A DNA stretch of 64,000 bases from Bacillota bacterium. Its GTDB lineage: Bacteria > Bacillota > Clostridia > Peptostreptococcales > Anaerovoracaceae. The notes under the pieces were generated by a model that worked only from the letters and a program-made list of their open reading frames with translations, had not been told where the DNA came from and did no database searches. The translations under genes and the position numbers were made by a program. The stretch is from positions 22,661 through 86,660 of the forward strand of contig JAFQHT010000092.1 of NCBI GenBank assembly GCA_017397825.1, read 5' to 3'. Below are positions 8,404 through 17,226 of the stretch, piece after piece (within the stretch, counting starts at the first letter, position 1; each line of letters begins with the position of its first letter).

Positions 8404-9138
8404 ATGCAGGCACACATCCATTTAGATGAAACATTAGGCGCAAAGTACGCTATTCTTCCGGGAGATCCGGCAAGACTTGACAAACTTATCCCTTTCCTCG
8501 ATGACTACAGGGAAGAAACTTTTAACAGAGAATACCGCAGTATCACCGGTTACTACAAAGGCATCAAAATCCTTGGCATGTCCACCGGCATGGGCGGTGT
8601 TTCCACAGCCATCGGCGTGGAAGAGCTTAAAAATATTGGTGTTACCACACTTATCAGAATCGGCTCCTGCGGAACTCTGGTTCCCGGCATTGATGTGGGC
8701 GATCTGGTAATTTCCAGCGGCTGCGTCCGTGACGACGGCACATCCCACGCATACATCAGAGCAACTTACCCTGCAGTTCCTGACACCCAGCTGCTTTTTG
8801 CAATCATAGAAGCCGCAAAGGAAAACGGCTGTCCTCACCATATCGGAGTTACAAGAAGCCACGAAACTTTCTATTCAGAAGCAGAAATTGCACAGGAGGA
8901 ATACTGGATGCAGCAGAATGTGCTCTGTGACGATATGGAAACCGCACCGCTGTTTGTAGTAGGAAGACTCCGCGGTATGAAATGTGCGTCCATCCTTAAC
9001 AACGTTGTAGCTTTTGCCGGTGACAAGGAAGAAAGTGTAGGCAGCTACTCCATGGGCGGTGAATCTCCTGCCATGGTTGGTGAAAGAAACGAAATCATGG
9101 TTGCCCTTGAAGCAATCGCAAAGATGGAAGGAAAATAA
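8404..9138 (+). CDS. Nucleoside phosphorylase (uridine/purine nucleoside phosphorylase family)
   Basis: 244 residues, normal for the trimeric/hexameric NP-I family. Visible motifs are LPGDPARLD (phosphate site, residues about 19-27), GMSTGMGG, RIGSCGTL and the nucleoside-binding CDDMETAPLF. The enzyme splits nucleosides with phosphate into base and (deoxy)ribose 1-phosphate in the cytoplasm. Uridine phosphorylase is the closest-looking class, but purine specificity cannot be excluded. It is divergent from the nucleoside importer and has an AAGGAG ribosome site. Its product would be used by the phosphopentomutase at 23587-24768. Confidence 0.92.
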   Translation: MQAHIHLDETLGAKYAILPGDPARLDKLIPFLDDYREETFNREYRSITGYYKGIKILGMSTGMGGVSTAIGVEELKNIGVTTLIRIGSCGTLVPGIDVGDLVISSGCVRDDGTSHAYIRATYPAVPDTQLLFAIIEAAKENGCPHHIGVTRSHETFYSEAEIAQEEYWMQQNVLCDDMETAPLFVVGRLRGMKCASILNNVVAFAGDKEESVGSYSMGGESPAMVGERNEIMVALEAIAKMEGK

Positions 9139-10292
9139 TGGAACAGAGATTATTTCACATCGGTAATATAAGGCCGCCTTTTCACGCGGCAAGTCTGCTG
9201 CTTCAGGTAACAGAAAACTGCACCTGGAATAAGTGCAATTTCTGCACGTTGTACCGCGGCGGGCAGTTTAAAATGCGCCGGCTTGAGGAAATAAAGCAGG
9301 ATATCGACAATGCGGCATATTACCGCGACCTGATTCTGGAAAGACTGAAGCAGTTTGACCCGCAGACAGTAAAAAAAATGGGCACAGGCTTCACATCAAT
9401 ACTTACGTACAATGAACAGGTATGCTATATGACCATCCTCAACTGGATTGTCAATGACGGAATGAAAACCGTATTCCTGCAGGATGCCAATTCAATAATA
9501 ATCAATAAGGAAACACTCTGTGAGATTGTAAAATATCTTAAGCAGACTTTCCCTACAGTCGAAACAGTCTCATGCTACGGAAGAGCAGATGCCCTCTGCC
9601 GCCTGAGCATACAGGATTTCAAAGACCTGAAAGCAGCAGGACTCAATATGATTCACTCCGGCTACGAAAGTGGCTGCGATGATGTGCTGAAACTTCTCAA
9701 CAAAGGTACTACACGCCAGCAGCAGATTGAAGCCGGTATCCGCATAAAAGAAGCCGGGATCACTTTCAATGTGTTCTACATGCCCGGCAGCGGCGGGCGC
9801 GCACTCAGCCGCCGGAACGCTGTGGAAACAGCTGAAGTGGTCAATGCCATTGACCCGGATTTCCTGCGCATAAGAACTTTCGTGGTGAAATCCGGCGCGC
9901 CTATGTGGGAAATTGCCCAGGGTCCGGACTTTGAGGAATGCAGCGACATAGAAAAGCTTCTTGAAATCAGAACTATGATTGAGCATCTTGATCAGAAGCT
10001 TTCATGCTACGTCATCAGCGACCACATCATAAATCTGCTGCAGCATGTGGAAGGCCATGTGGACACTGACAAGGAAAAAATGCTGAAATATATCGATGAT
10101 TTCCTTGCTCTTCCTGAAAACAGCCGCAGAGAATTCCAGCTGGCACGCCGCATGTGGGGGCTTTATGATTACAATGATATGAATCAGCTTTCCCGGCAGC
10201 ACATGGAAAAGATTCACGATATGTCAGGCCAGGCCCGCAGCGATGAAGACTTCGAAAAAATACTGGCAAGTTATCTGAGGAATTATATTTAG
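9138..10292 (+). CDS. Radical SAM protein with CX4CX2C cluster motif
   Basis: 384 residues. The N-terminal TENCTWNKCNFCTLYRG gives a CX4CX2C arrangement instead of the classic CX3CX2C; this variant is seen in a recognisable subgroup of radical SAM proteins. A second supporting region is CYGRADALCRLS followed by GLNMIHSGYESGCDDVLKLLNKG, where the G-x-E/ESG segment is the usual SAM-contact strand. No B12-binding or TRAM domain is visible. Its start overlaps the phosphorylase stop by one base (TAATG), so it is translated with it. The reaction is unknown; the operon partner suggests nucleoside or base metabolism, but that is only context. Confidence 0.85.
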   Translation: MEQRLFHIGNIRPPFHAASLLLQVTENCTWNKCNFCTLYRGGQFKMRRLEEIKQDIDNAAYYRDLILERLKQFDPQTVKKMGTGFTSILTYNEQVCYMTILNWIVNDGMKTVFLQDANSIIINKETLCEIVKYLKQTFPTVETVSCYGRADALCRLSIQDFKDLKAAGLNMIHSGYESGCDDVLKLLNKGTTRQQQIEAGIRIKEAGITFNVFYMPGSGGRALSRRNAVETAEVVNAIDPDFLRIRTFVVKSGAPMWEIAQGPDFEECSDIEKLLEIRTMIEHLDQKLSCYVISDHIINLLQHVEGHVDTDKEKMLKYIDDFLALPENSRREFQLARRMWGLYDYNDMNQLSRQHMEKIHDMSGQARSDEDFEKILASYLRNYI

Positions 10293-10298
10293 ACAAAG

Positions 10299-10334
10299 AA
10301 AGACCCTGCACTTCAAAAATTGTGCAAGGTCTTT
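10299..10334. terminator. Bidirectional terminator
   Basis: Stem AAAGACC...GGTCTTT with an inner TGCAC/GTGCA pairing, lying between the convergent radical SAM gene and the GGGtGRT gene, with T-rich flanks on both sides. Confidence 0.85.
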
Positions 10335-10352
10335 TATATTTACCGTATTTTA

Positions 10353-11348
10353 TTATTTTGCCTCAGCAATTGCAACTGCTACTGCTACAGTCATACCAAC
10401 CATAGGGTTGTTGCCTGCACCGATGAAGCCCATCATTGCCACATGGGCAGGAACTGATGATGAACCTGCAAACTGTGCGTCAGAGTGCATTCTGCCCATG
10501 GTGTCAGTCATGCCGTATGATGCAGGACCCGCTGCCATGTTGTCAGGATGAAGTGTTCTTCCTGTACCGCCGCCGGAAGCAACGGAGAAGTACTTCTTGC
10601 CCTGTTCAACACATTCTTTTTTGTATGTGCCTGCTACAGGATGCTGGAAACGTGTAGGGTTTGTGGAGTTTCCTGTGATAGAAACGTCAACCTTTTCTTT
10701 GTGCATGATTGCAACGCCTTCACGTACGTCGTCAGCACCGTAACATTTTACTGCAGCTCTTTCGCCCTTGGAGTAAGGGATTTCCTGAACAACTTTAAGT
10801 TCTCCTGTGTAGTAGTCGAACTGAGTCTGCACATAAGTGAAACCGTTGATTCTGGAGATGATCTGTGCTGCGTCCTTTCCGAGACCATTGAGAATTACGC
10901 GGAGAGGGTTCTTTCTGATTTTATTTGCGGATTTAGCAATACCGATAGCACCTTCTGCTGCTGCGAAGGATTCGTGTCCTGCAAGGAACGCGAAACACTC
11001 AGTTTCTTCTCTGAGGAGCATTGCTGCCAGATTGCCGTGGCCAAGACCTACCTTACGGTCTTCAGCTACAGATCCTGGAAGGCAGAAAGCCTGCAGTCCT
11101 TCACCGATTGCTTCAGCCGCTTCAGCAGCACCTGTGCAGCCTTTTTTAATTGCAATTGCAGCCCCTGCAACGTATGCCCAGCATGCGTCTTCAAAGCAGA
11201 TTGGCTGAATATCCTTTACAATCTTATATGGGTCCAGACCTTTTTCTTCGCAGATTTTCTGTGCGTCTTCAAGTCCGGAAATTCCGTAAGCTGCAAGAGC
11301 CTTGTTGATTTTTTCAATCTTTCTGTCGTAGTTTTCAAAAGTAATCAT
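10353..11348 (-). CDS. GGGtGRT protein
   Basis: 331 residues from the ATG at 11348 (GGAGG nine bases upstream). The diagnostic segment ASGGGTGRTLHPDNMAAG lies near residue 265, followed by a glycine-rich C-terminus (MGFIGAGNNPMVGMTVAVAVA). The family is named for this motif and occurs next to a NifU-like iron-sulfur scaffold, as here (13 bases apart). Conserved cysteines are visible (CEEKGLD, CFEDACWAY, KECVEQGKK), but no enzyme activity is established. The fixed pairing suggests a role in Fe-S or sulfur/selenium chemistry; this is inference. Confidence 0.9.
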   Translation of the reverse strand: MITFENYDRKIEKINKALAAYGISGLEDAQKICEEKGLDPYKIVKDIQPICFEDACWAYVAGAAIAIKKGCTGAAEAAEAIGEGLQAFCLPGSVAEDRKVGLGHGNLAAMLLREETECFAFLAGHESFAAAEGAIGIAKSANKIRKNPLRVILNGLGKDAAQIISRINGFTYVQTQFDYYTGELKVVQEIPYSKGERAAVKCYGADDVREGVAIMHKEKVDVSITGNSTNPTRFQHPVAGTYKKECVEQGKKYFSVASGGGTGRTLHPDNMAAGPASYGMTDTMGRMHSDAQFAGSSSVPAHVAMMGFIGAGNNPMVGMTVAVAVAIAEAK

Positions 11349-11361
11349 GCTCTCACGCCTC

Positions 11362-12054
11362 CTATTCCTTACGCGGATCAATTGTCTTTACCGCATCATC
11401 AAATCTGCCGTACTTGCCGCTTGCTTTTTCGATGGCTTCCATTGGGTCAACGCCCGCTTTGATTCCATCCATCATTCTGCCCAGATTTACATACTTGTAA
11501 CCGATAATGTTTCCTTCTTCATCAAGGCCGACTTCAGTGATATAACCTTCAGCAAGTTCAAGATATCTAGGTCCCTTTGCCTTAGTGGAGTAAATAGTAC
11601 CCACCTGGCTTCTGTGACCCTTACCGAGGTCTTCAAGACCGGCACCGATTGCAAGACCGCCTTCTGAGAAAGCAGACTGGCTTCTGCCGTAAACAATCTG
11701 CAGGAAAAGTTCTCTCATTGCAGTGTTGATAGCATCGCATACAAGGTCAGTATTTAGAGCTTCCAGGAGTGTCTTGCCGATAAGGATTTCGCCTGCCATA
11801 GCTGCAGAGTGAGTCATACCGGAACATCCAAGTGTTTCAACGAGAGCTTCTTCAATGATACCGTCCTTGATATTGAGAGTAAGCTTGCATGCGCCCTGCT
11901 GAGGTGCGCACCAGCCCACACCATGTGTCAGACCTGAAATATCGGAAACTTCTTTAACCTGCGTCCACTTGCCTTCCTGCGGAATCGGAGCAGGACCGTG
12001 ATATGTGCCTTTGTTTACAGGGCACATGTTTTCTACTTCTTTTGTATAAACCAT
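11362..12054 (-). CDS. NifU-like iron-sulfur cluster assembly scaffold partner of GGGtGRT protein
   Basis: 230 residues. The IscU/NifU-type cluster-ligand pattern is recognisable in GVGWCAPQQGACKLTLNIKDGIIEEALVETLGCSGMTHSAAMAGEILIG, with three spaced cysteines, and a later DLVCDAINTAMRELF. The family builds transient Fe-S clusters. It is longer than canonical IscU (about 130 residues), with an extra C-terminal part (ELAEGYITEVGLDEEGNIIGYKYVNLG). It forms a two-gene unit with the GGGtGRT gene. No cysteine desulfurase is nearby. Confidence 0.85.
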   Translation of the reverse strand: MVYTKEVENMCPVNKGTYHGPAPIPQEGKWTQVKEVSDISGLTHGVGWCAPQQGACKLTLNIKDGIIEEALVETLGCSGMTHSAAMAGEILIGKTLLEALNTDLVCDAINTAMRELFLQIVYGRSQSAFSEGGLAIGAGLEDLGKGHRSQVGTIYSTKAKGPRYLELAEGYITEVGLDEEGNIIGYKYVNLGRMMDGIKAGVDPMEAIEKASGKYGRFDDAVKTIDPRKE

Positions 12055-12145
12055 TTAATTTGCCTCCAGTTTTTCTGCAAAAATATATCGGATAGTTTCT
12101 ATCACCATTATAGCAGAACAATCACAAATGTCTAACACTAAATTT

Positions 12146-12643
12146 TTATTTTTTTCCCTTTACAAGGAAAACCACTGTAGTGACTATTACAACAAGATTA
12201 GCTGCCACTCCTACCACATTAAGAACGACTACATTGAAAACTGCAAAGAGAATTGTGCATATCATAAAAGCAATTTTCAGATCCCTCTCATTATCTTTAA
12301 ATCTGAAAACCGCTATGGAATACTCCAGATTGGCAAGTACCGGCAGCCATCCGAAAAAACCACGATTGTTAAACCATAAACCAAGCACTACGCCAAGTGC
12401 AATCAGACCCCATTCAACGATTTTGCTTTTACCCTCTTTTATTGCAAAAAGATTCCTCAGGATGCTTACCCCGTTCTGAACCGCCGCACTGTATCCTTTA
12501 AGTGCAATGGCACCTATACCATAAATTGCCTGGCTGAGGCACTGCACTATAAGCACCCCTCTGGCGGTCTTTCTCGATGAACTTACCGAGTCTGTTATCA
12601 TAGCCAGAAGGCTGCATAAATTTCCTATTATTAGTCCTGTCAT
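12146..12643 (-). CDS. YgjV-family inner membrane protein
   Basis: 165 residues from the ATG at 12643; an upstream extension into the previous gene is not used. At least five hydrophobic helices, with LIIGNLCSLLAMITDSVSSSRKTARGVLIVQ at the start and the loop LWFNNRGFFGWLPVLANLEYSIAVF, matching the YgjV/YggT-unrelated 'inner membrane protein YgjV' family. Function is unknown. It is nine bases after the C-GCAxxG-C-C gene. Confidence 0.7.
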   Translation of the reverse strand: MTGLIIGNLCSLLAMITDSVSSSRKTARGVLIVQCLSQAIYGIGAIALKGYSAAVQNGVSILRNLFAIKEGKSKIVEWGLIALGVVLGLWFNNRGFFGWLPVLANLEYSIAVFRFKDNERDLKIAFMICTILFAVFNVVVLNVVGVAANLVVIVTTVVFLVKGKK

Positions 12644-12651
12644 TTTTTCTT

Positions 12652-13143
12652 CTAACTTTCTGCGTACTTTACTGCAAGTTCTGCACAATAGCCGATAATT
12701 TCCATGCAGTTTTTCTTACGTGGCTTTGAATCAAAATCATCATACTGTTGTGACATTTCTCTGCAGATAAGAGTGCCGTATTTTGCTTCAATTTCTTCAA
12801 TCATCTGGCCGAACACAGGATAAATATCCTGCTGAAGATGTCTTACCCTTTCAGCCATTTCTTCTTTCGGACCGAAAGGATCTCTGCGGCCTTTGATAAG
12901 ACCAAGTGCAAGCACTGCACCAGTAATAGCGCCGCAGGTATTCTTTGTGTGGCCCATTCCGCCTCCGAAACCTGTGGCCATACAGATTACTTCATCGGGC
13001 ACATCCACTTCGTAAATATCCAGAAAAGTCCTCAGCACACATTCTGCGCAGTTCAGACCCTGTCTGAAATAATTCTTACCTGTGTCACGTGCCAGTTCCA
13101 GAAGTTCGTCATAATTCTTGTTTTGTGCAATTTCCTTTTTCAT
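12652..13143 (-). CDS. C-GCAxxG-C-C family protein
   Basis: 163 residues. The family's redox-type cysteine pattern is clear: GLNCAECVLRTF near residue 30, then GFGGGMGHTKNTCGAITGAVLALGL (the C-G-A-x-x-G element) and late cysteines in LICRE and KKNCMEIIGYCAELAV. The family is thought to bind metal or act in electron transfer, without proof. It lies between the deacetylase gene (stop and start one base apart) and the YgjV-like gene, all minus strand. It ends in TAG, so TAG works as stop in this genome. Confidence 0.88.
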   Translation of the reverse strand: MKKEIAQNKNYDELLELARDTGKNYFRQGLNCAECVLRTFLDIYEVDVPDEVICMATGFGGGMGHTKNTCGAITGAVLALGLIKGRRDPFGPKEEMAERVRHLQQDIYPVFGQMIEEIEAKYGTLICREMSQQYDDFDSKPRKKNCMEIIGYCAELAVKYAES

Positions 13144-13144
13144 T

Positions 13145-14566
13145 TTATCCTCCGAAATATAGTTTTCCAGGCTCCAGTCCGCCGCCTTCTGCAGTAAGAA
13201 GCTGGCTGACCGTTACAAGCTGATATCCCTCTTCAAGAATTGCAGGAATAACTTTTTCCATAGCATCCACGGTAGTCTTATGTATATCGTGGCAGAGAAT
13301 TATATTGCCATCTTTAAGTCCATCCATGCAAGCTTTATAAACTGCATCCACATTCTTATTTTTCCAGTCCAGCGTATCAACATTCCAGTTTATAGCACTG
13401 ATTCCAAGTTCTTTCGCCACTGCTTTTACATCGTCATTGTATGAGCCATAAGGCGGGCGCATAATTACAGGGTCCACACCGGTGGCCTTGTAAATTGCTG
13501 CACGAGGTTTCATAAACTGGTCTTCCAGCTCCTCATCAGTCAGTTTGGTAAGCTGGCGGTGATTCCAGCTATGGCCTGCCACTTCATGGCCGTCTGCAAC
13601 TATTCTCTGCACAGTTTCAGTCCTCTTGCTTACCTGATTGCCCACCAGGAAGAAAGTTCCCTTTCCGCCATGCTCCTCAAATATATCAAGAAGCCTTTCT
13701 GTATATGCTCCCGGTCCGTCATCAAATGTAATTGCCACCATAGGCTTGTCAGGGTCAATTTCTGCCTGCTGCGGAAGGATTACGGGAATATCCTCAGCAC
13801 CGTCTTCCGGTGCAGGTTCTGTTTCTGCAGGTCCTATACCCTCTGCCAGCATACCTTTTAGCTGCTCAAAAGTAAAGGATACCACTCTGGTGCCGTCTGA
13901 CATGGGACCGAATCTGCCCCTTTCCAGAGTGATTTCAAGGCCCTCTTCAGTAACTATCCAGCATTCGAGAAGTTCATCAGCATTGTACTCCTCAGTTACA
14001 GAAGCTGCATCTGCCGTCATACGCGCAAGTTCTTCAAGTTTATCTTCATGGACAACATCCCGGATGGTCATCATTTCCTCTCCATCCAGCCTGCCATTGA
14101 AAGTTTTTATAATGTCATAGGGATGGGCCATAAAAGGTGCATTGTAAACTCCTGTAAGTTTTACTGAAGCCAGCTGTCCTTCGCTGACATGTGCCAGGTA
14201 CTCTGCTGTAAGTTCAGCAGGCTGGCCATCATAAGCCTCAGTCTGCAATGTTTCCTGTTTATGTTCATCTGCAATCTGATTTACGTATTCTTCTATTTCC
14301 TTATCCAGCATGGCATTGCCTGTCACCGGATAAAGAATTCTCACCACGAAATCTTCTTCCATAACGATATAGCTGTTTTCATACTCAAATACACCTTCCG
14401 GTGTTTCATAGCGGTTGATTTCCGCAATGTATTCTTCCAGAACTTCGTTGCTGACTTCCTGGATTTCATCTGCAGGTTTCTGCACCCCGCAGCTACATAA
14501 AAGAACTGCCAGTAAAACTACCAGCAGCAGAGAAATAGTTTTTCCAGTAATAATTTTCTTGCCCAT
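13145..14566 (-). CDS. Polysaccharide deacetylase lipoprotein (PdaC-like)
   Basis: 473 residues. A signal segment ends in AVLLCSC, a likely lipobox, so the enzyme should sit on the outer face of the membrane. Residues about 35-230 form a DUF3298/RsiV-like extracellular domain (YENSYIVMEEDFVVRILYPVTGN, YDIIKTFNGRLDGEEM). From about 265 a NodB deacetylase follows: AITFDDGPGAYTERLLDI (catalytic Asp and metal Asp), HEVAGHSWNHRQL (metal histidines), RPPYGSYND and LCHDIHKTT. This layout is that of PdaC-type peptidoglycan N-acetyl deacetylases. It follows trxB. Confidence 0.92.
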   Translation of the reverse strand: MGKKIITGKTISLLLVVLLAVLLCSCGVQKPADEIQEVSNEVLEEYIAEINRYETPEGVFEYENSYIVMEEDFVVRILYPVTGNAMLDKEIEEYVNQIADEHKQETLQTEAYDGQPAELTAEYLAHVSEGQLASVKLTGVYNAPFMAHPYDIIKTFNGRLDGEEMMTIRDVVHEDKLEELARMTADAASVTEEYNADELLECWIVTEEGLEITLERGRFGPMSDGTRVVSFTFEQLKGMLAEGIGPAETEPAPEDGAEDIPVILPQQAEIDPDKPMVAITFDDGPGAYTERLLDIFEEHGGKGTFFLVGNQVSKRTETVQRIVADGHEVAGHSWNHRQLTKLTDEELEDQFMKPRAAIYKATGVDPVIMRPPYGSYNDDVKAVAKELGISAINWNVDTLDWKNKNVDAVYKACMDGLKDGNIILCHDIHKTTVDAMEKVIPAILEEGYQLVTVSQLLTAEGGGLEPGKLYFGG

Positions 14567-14600
14567 TTCATCCCTCGTTCTTTGTTCTTTTTATGATTTT

Positions 14601-15530
14601 TTATCCGTAGATATACTTTTCTGCCTGAACTGCAGCGATTGCTCCGTCAGAAACAGAAGTAACCACCTGACGCAGGCTCTTCTTTCTTACATCGCCTGCC
14701 GCAAATACTCCCGGCACACTGGTTTTCATATCTTCGTCTGTAATGATATATCCTTTTTCCATTGCCAGTTTGCCCTCAAAAAGCTCAGAGTTAGGTCTGA
14801 ATCCTACAAACACGAAGATACCGAAAGTTCCGTCTGCAGGATCTGCTGTGATTTCAGCAGTTTCACCTGTTTTCAGATTTCTTACAACCATTGACTCAAC
14901 CAGATCACCGCCCTTGATTTCCTCAACTACAGTATCCCACATGAAATTAATTTTTTCATTTTCAAAGGCCTTTTTCTGAATTGACTTGGCTGCCCGGAGC
15001 TGATCTCTTCTGTGAATAATAGTAACCTTTTTGGCGAATTTGGTCAAGTGTAAAGCTTCTTCAACTGCAGCATCTCCACCGCCGATTACAAAAACTTCCA
15101 GCCCTTCAAAAAACGGTCCGTCACATGTTGCACAGAATGAAATCCCTCTGCCTGCAAATTCTTCTTCGCCGGCACAGCCTACAGAAAGGGAACGTGCACC
15201 TGATGCAACAATAAGTGCCTTGGCACGGTACTCTCCGCCAGCTGTTTTCACTACTTTTTCCTCACCGTCCAGCACAACATCTGTCACGGTATCATAGATG
15301 TGTTCCACACCAAACTTCTGATTCTGGCGTACCATACGTTCTATAAGAGAAGGGCCGCTTTCGCCTTCCACTGCTCCCGGATAATTCTCAATTTCGCCTG
15401 TGATGACAATCTGTCCTCCAGCTCTTTCTTTTTCTATAAGCAATGTGCTCAGATTTGCTCTGCCTGCATATAATCCTGCGGAAAGGCCTGCCGGACCGCC
15501 GCCGATAATAATCACGTCATATTTTTTCAT
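14601..15530 (-). CDS. trxB: Thioredoxin-disulfide reductase
   Basis: 309 residues, full length. The FAD-binding GGGPAGLSAGLYAGRA is at residues 10-25, the redox-active CATC at 133-136, the NADPH-binding GGGDAAVEEALHL follows, and the C-terminal FAD segment is GVFAAGDVRKKSLRQVVTSVSDGAIAA. The enzyme reduces thioredoxin with NADPH. It follows a 100-base gap after sigG that contains an inverted repeat, so it may have its own promoter. No thioredoxin gene is in the window. Confidence 0.97.
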   Translation of the reverse strand: MKKYDVIIIGGGPAGLSAGLYAGRANLSTLLIEKERAGGQIVITGEIENYPGAVEGESGPSLIERMVRQNQKFGVEHIYDTVTDVVLDGEEKVVKTAGGEYRAKALIVASGARSLSVGCAGEEEFAGRGISFCATCDGPFFEGLEVFVIGGGDAAVEEALHLTKFAKKVTIIHRRDQLRAAKSIQKKAFENEKINFMWDTVVEEIKGGDLVESMVVRNLKTGETAEITADPADGTFGIFVFVGFRPNSELFEGKLAMEKGYIITDEDMKTSVPGVFAAGDVRKKSLRQVVTSVSDGAIAAVQAEKYIYG

Positions 15531-15597
15531 AGTAATTTCTCCTTTTTATATCTTAGTCCTGAATTTTCTGTAAAAATTTTTTATTTTATATATAATA

Positions 15598-15640
15598 AAT
15601 ACCCGCCTTACGGTCTTTTTAACCGCATGACGGGTATTTT
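15598..15640 (-). terminator. Inverted repeat after sigG, probable terminator
   Basis: Arms AATACCCG and CGGGTATT with an inner GGTT/ACC pairing, directly behind the sigG stop. The T-run after the stem on the minus strand is weak (TATTATATATA), so efficiency is uncertain. Confidence 0.6.
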
Positions 15641-16411
15641 TTACACATATTTCCTCATATATTTAAGGGCATTTTTTTCAAGACGGCTGACCTGCGCCTG
15701 ACTTATGGATATTTCCCGGGCAACTTCCATCTGCGTTTTTCCTTCGAAAAATCTCATGTTAAGGATGTGCCGTTCTCTCGGGCTTAACTTTTTCATTGCT
15801 TCCGAAAGGGAAAGGTTCTCAATCCAGCGTGCATCAGTATTTTTCGTGTCCTGTACCTGGTCCATAACATAAATTGCATCTCCATCATCATGAAATACCG
15901 GTTCGAACAAAGACACCGGTTCCTGAATAGATTCAAGTGCCATAACCACATCTTCACGTTCTGCACCCAGCTCCTCTGCGATTTCAGCCACAGTCGGCTC
16001 TCTGAGCAGTCTGCTTGAAAGTGCCTCTTTTGCCTGCAGCGCTCTGTATGCAAGATCTCTCATTGACCTTGAAACCCTTATTGAATTATTATCTCTGAGA
16101 TATCTTCTTATTTCACCTATTATCATAGGCACCGCATAGGTACTGAATTTTACTCCATGACTTGTGTCAAAATTGTCCAAAGCCTTGATCAGTCCGATGC
16201 ATCCTACCTGAAAAAGATCGTCCGGATTCTCTCCTCTGTTGGAAAATCTCTGTATAACGCTGAGAACCAGCCTGAGATTCCCCTGAATAAATTTATCTCT
16301 GGTCTCTTTATCACCGGCTTTGACCTTTTCAATCATTTCCATCATTTCAGCCTCTTTGTAAAGAGGTAAATTGGCAGTGTTTACACCGCAGATTTCAACT
16401 TTGTTTGCCAT
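15641..16411 (-). CDS. sigG: Forespore sigma factor SigG
   Basis: 256 residues. The N-terminus NKVEICGVNTANLP is the hallmark of sigma-G, where the anti-sigma factor binds. Region 2 is LVLSVIQRFSNRGENPDDLFQVGCIGLIKALDNFD, region 3 covers PTVAEIAEELGAEREDVVMALES and region 4 is LSPRERHILNMRFFEGKTQMEVAREISISQAQVSRLEKNAL. The factor directs late forespore transcription during sporulation. It is downstream of sigE after 83 bases, the classic spoIIGA-sigE-sigG order, which marks the organism as an endospore former. Confidence 0.97.
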   Translation of the reverse strand: MANKVEICGVNTANLPLYKEAEMMEMIEKVKAGDKETRDKFIQGNLRLVLSVIQRFSNRGENPDDLFQVGCIGLIKALDNFDTSHGVKFSTYAVPMIIGEIRRYLRDNNSIRVSRSMRDLAYRALQAKEALSSRLLREPTVAEIAEELGAEREDVVMALESIQEPVSLFEPVFHDDGDAIYVMDQVQDTKNTDARWIENLSLSEAMKKLSPRERHILNMRFFEGKTQMEVAREISISQAQVSRLEKNALKYMRKYV

Positions 16412-16494
16412 AGTTACATACCCATCCCTTAACTTTTTTCTTACTGTTATGTAGTTTGTTATGTACTATGACAGGCCTTTTCATACAGACCAGT

Positions 16495-17226
16495 TTAACC
16501 CAGTTTGCGGATTTCTCTCTGAAGCCTTGTGATTATGCGCTTTTCAAGCCGCGATATGTATGACTGTGAAATTCCAAGTTTGTCTGCTACTTCTTTCTGA
16601 GTCATTTCCCTGCCGCTTTTAAGACCGAAACGCATTTCCATCAGTTCCTTTTCCCTTGGTGCAAGCCTGCTCATGGCAATGTGCAGAAGTTTCCTGTTGG
16701 TCTCTTCCTCAATGCGCTGAGATACCACATCGTTATCAGTTCCAAGAATATCGCTGAGCAGTAGTTCATTTCCGTCCCAGTCCACATTAAGGGGTTCATC
16801 AAGGCTCACTTCACTTTTTATTCTGGTGGTACGCCGCAGATACATGAGAATTTCATTTTCGATGCACCTTGAGGCATAGGTTGCCAGTTTGATTTTTTTG
16901 TCCGGTTTGAAAGTATTTACAGCTTTAATAAGTCCGATAGTTCCTATTGAAATAAGATCCTCCACATTAACACCTGCATTCTCAAACTTCCGGGCAATGT
17001 AAACCACAAGCCGCAGATTATGCTCGATAAGCACGCTTCTGGCATTCTGATCACCACCTGCATATGCCATAAGCATCTTTTCCTCCTCTTCCGGCGAAAG
17101 GGGCGGAGGAAGGACCTCACTTCCGCCGATATAGTAAACACTCCTGCTGAACTTAAGGGCAAAAGAATAAAAAATCCTTTCTACCCTGTCCGTCAGACTG
17201 CTGACAAGTTTATGTAATTTCTTCAT
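16495..17226 (-). CDS. sigE: Mother-cell sigma factor SigE
   Basis: 243 residues from the ATG at 17226 with GGGAGG six bases upstream. It begins with a pro-sequence ([22 protein letters not shown]...) that the family removes by SpoIIGA cleavage, before [22 protein letters not shown]. Region 2 is [36 protein letters not shown] and region 4 is [46 protein letters not shown]. Its start overlaps the end of spoIIGA by 17 bases, so protease and substrate are co-translated. Confidence 0.97.
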   Translation of the reverse strand: MKKLHKLVSSLTDRVERIFYSFALKFSRSVYYIGGSEVLPPPLSPEEEEKMLMAYAGGDQNARSVLIEHNLRLVVYIARKFENAGVNVEDLISIGTIGLIKAVNTFKPDKKIKLATYASRCIENEILMYLRRTTRIKSEVSLDEPLNVDWDGNELLLSDILGTDNDVVSQRIEEETNRKLLHIAMSRLAPREKELMEMRFGLKSGREMTQKEVADKLGISQSYISRLEKRIITRLQREIRKLG

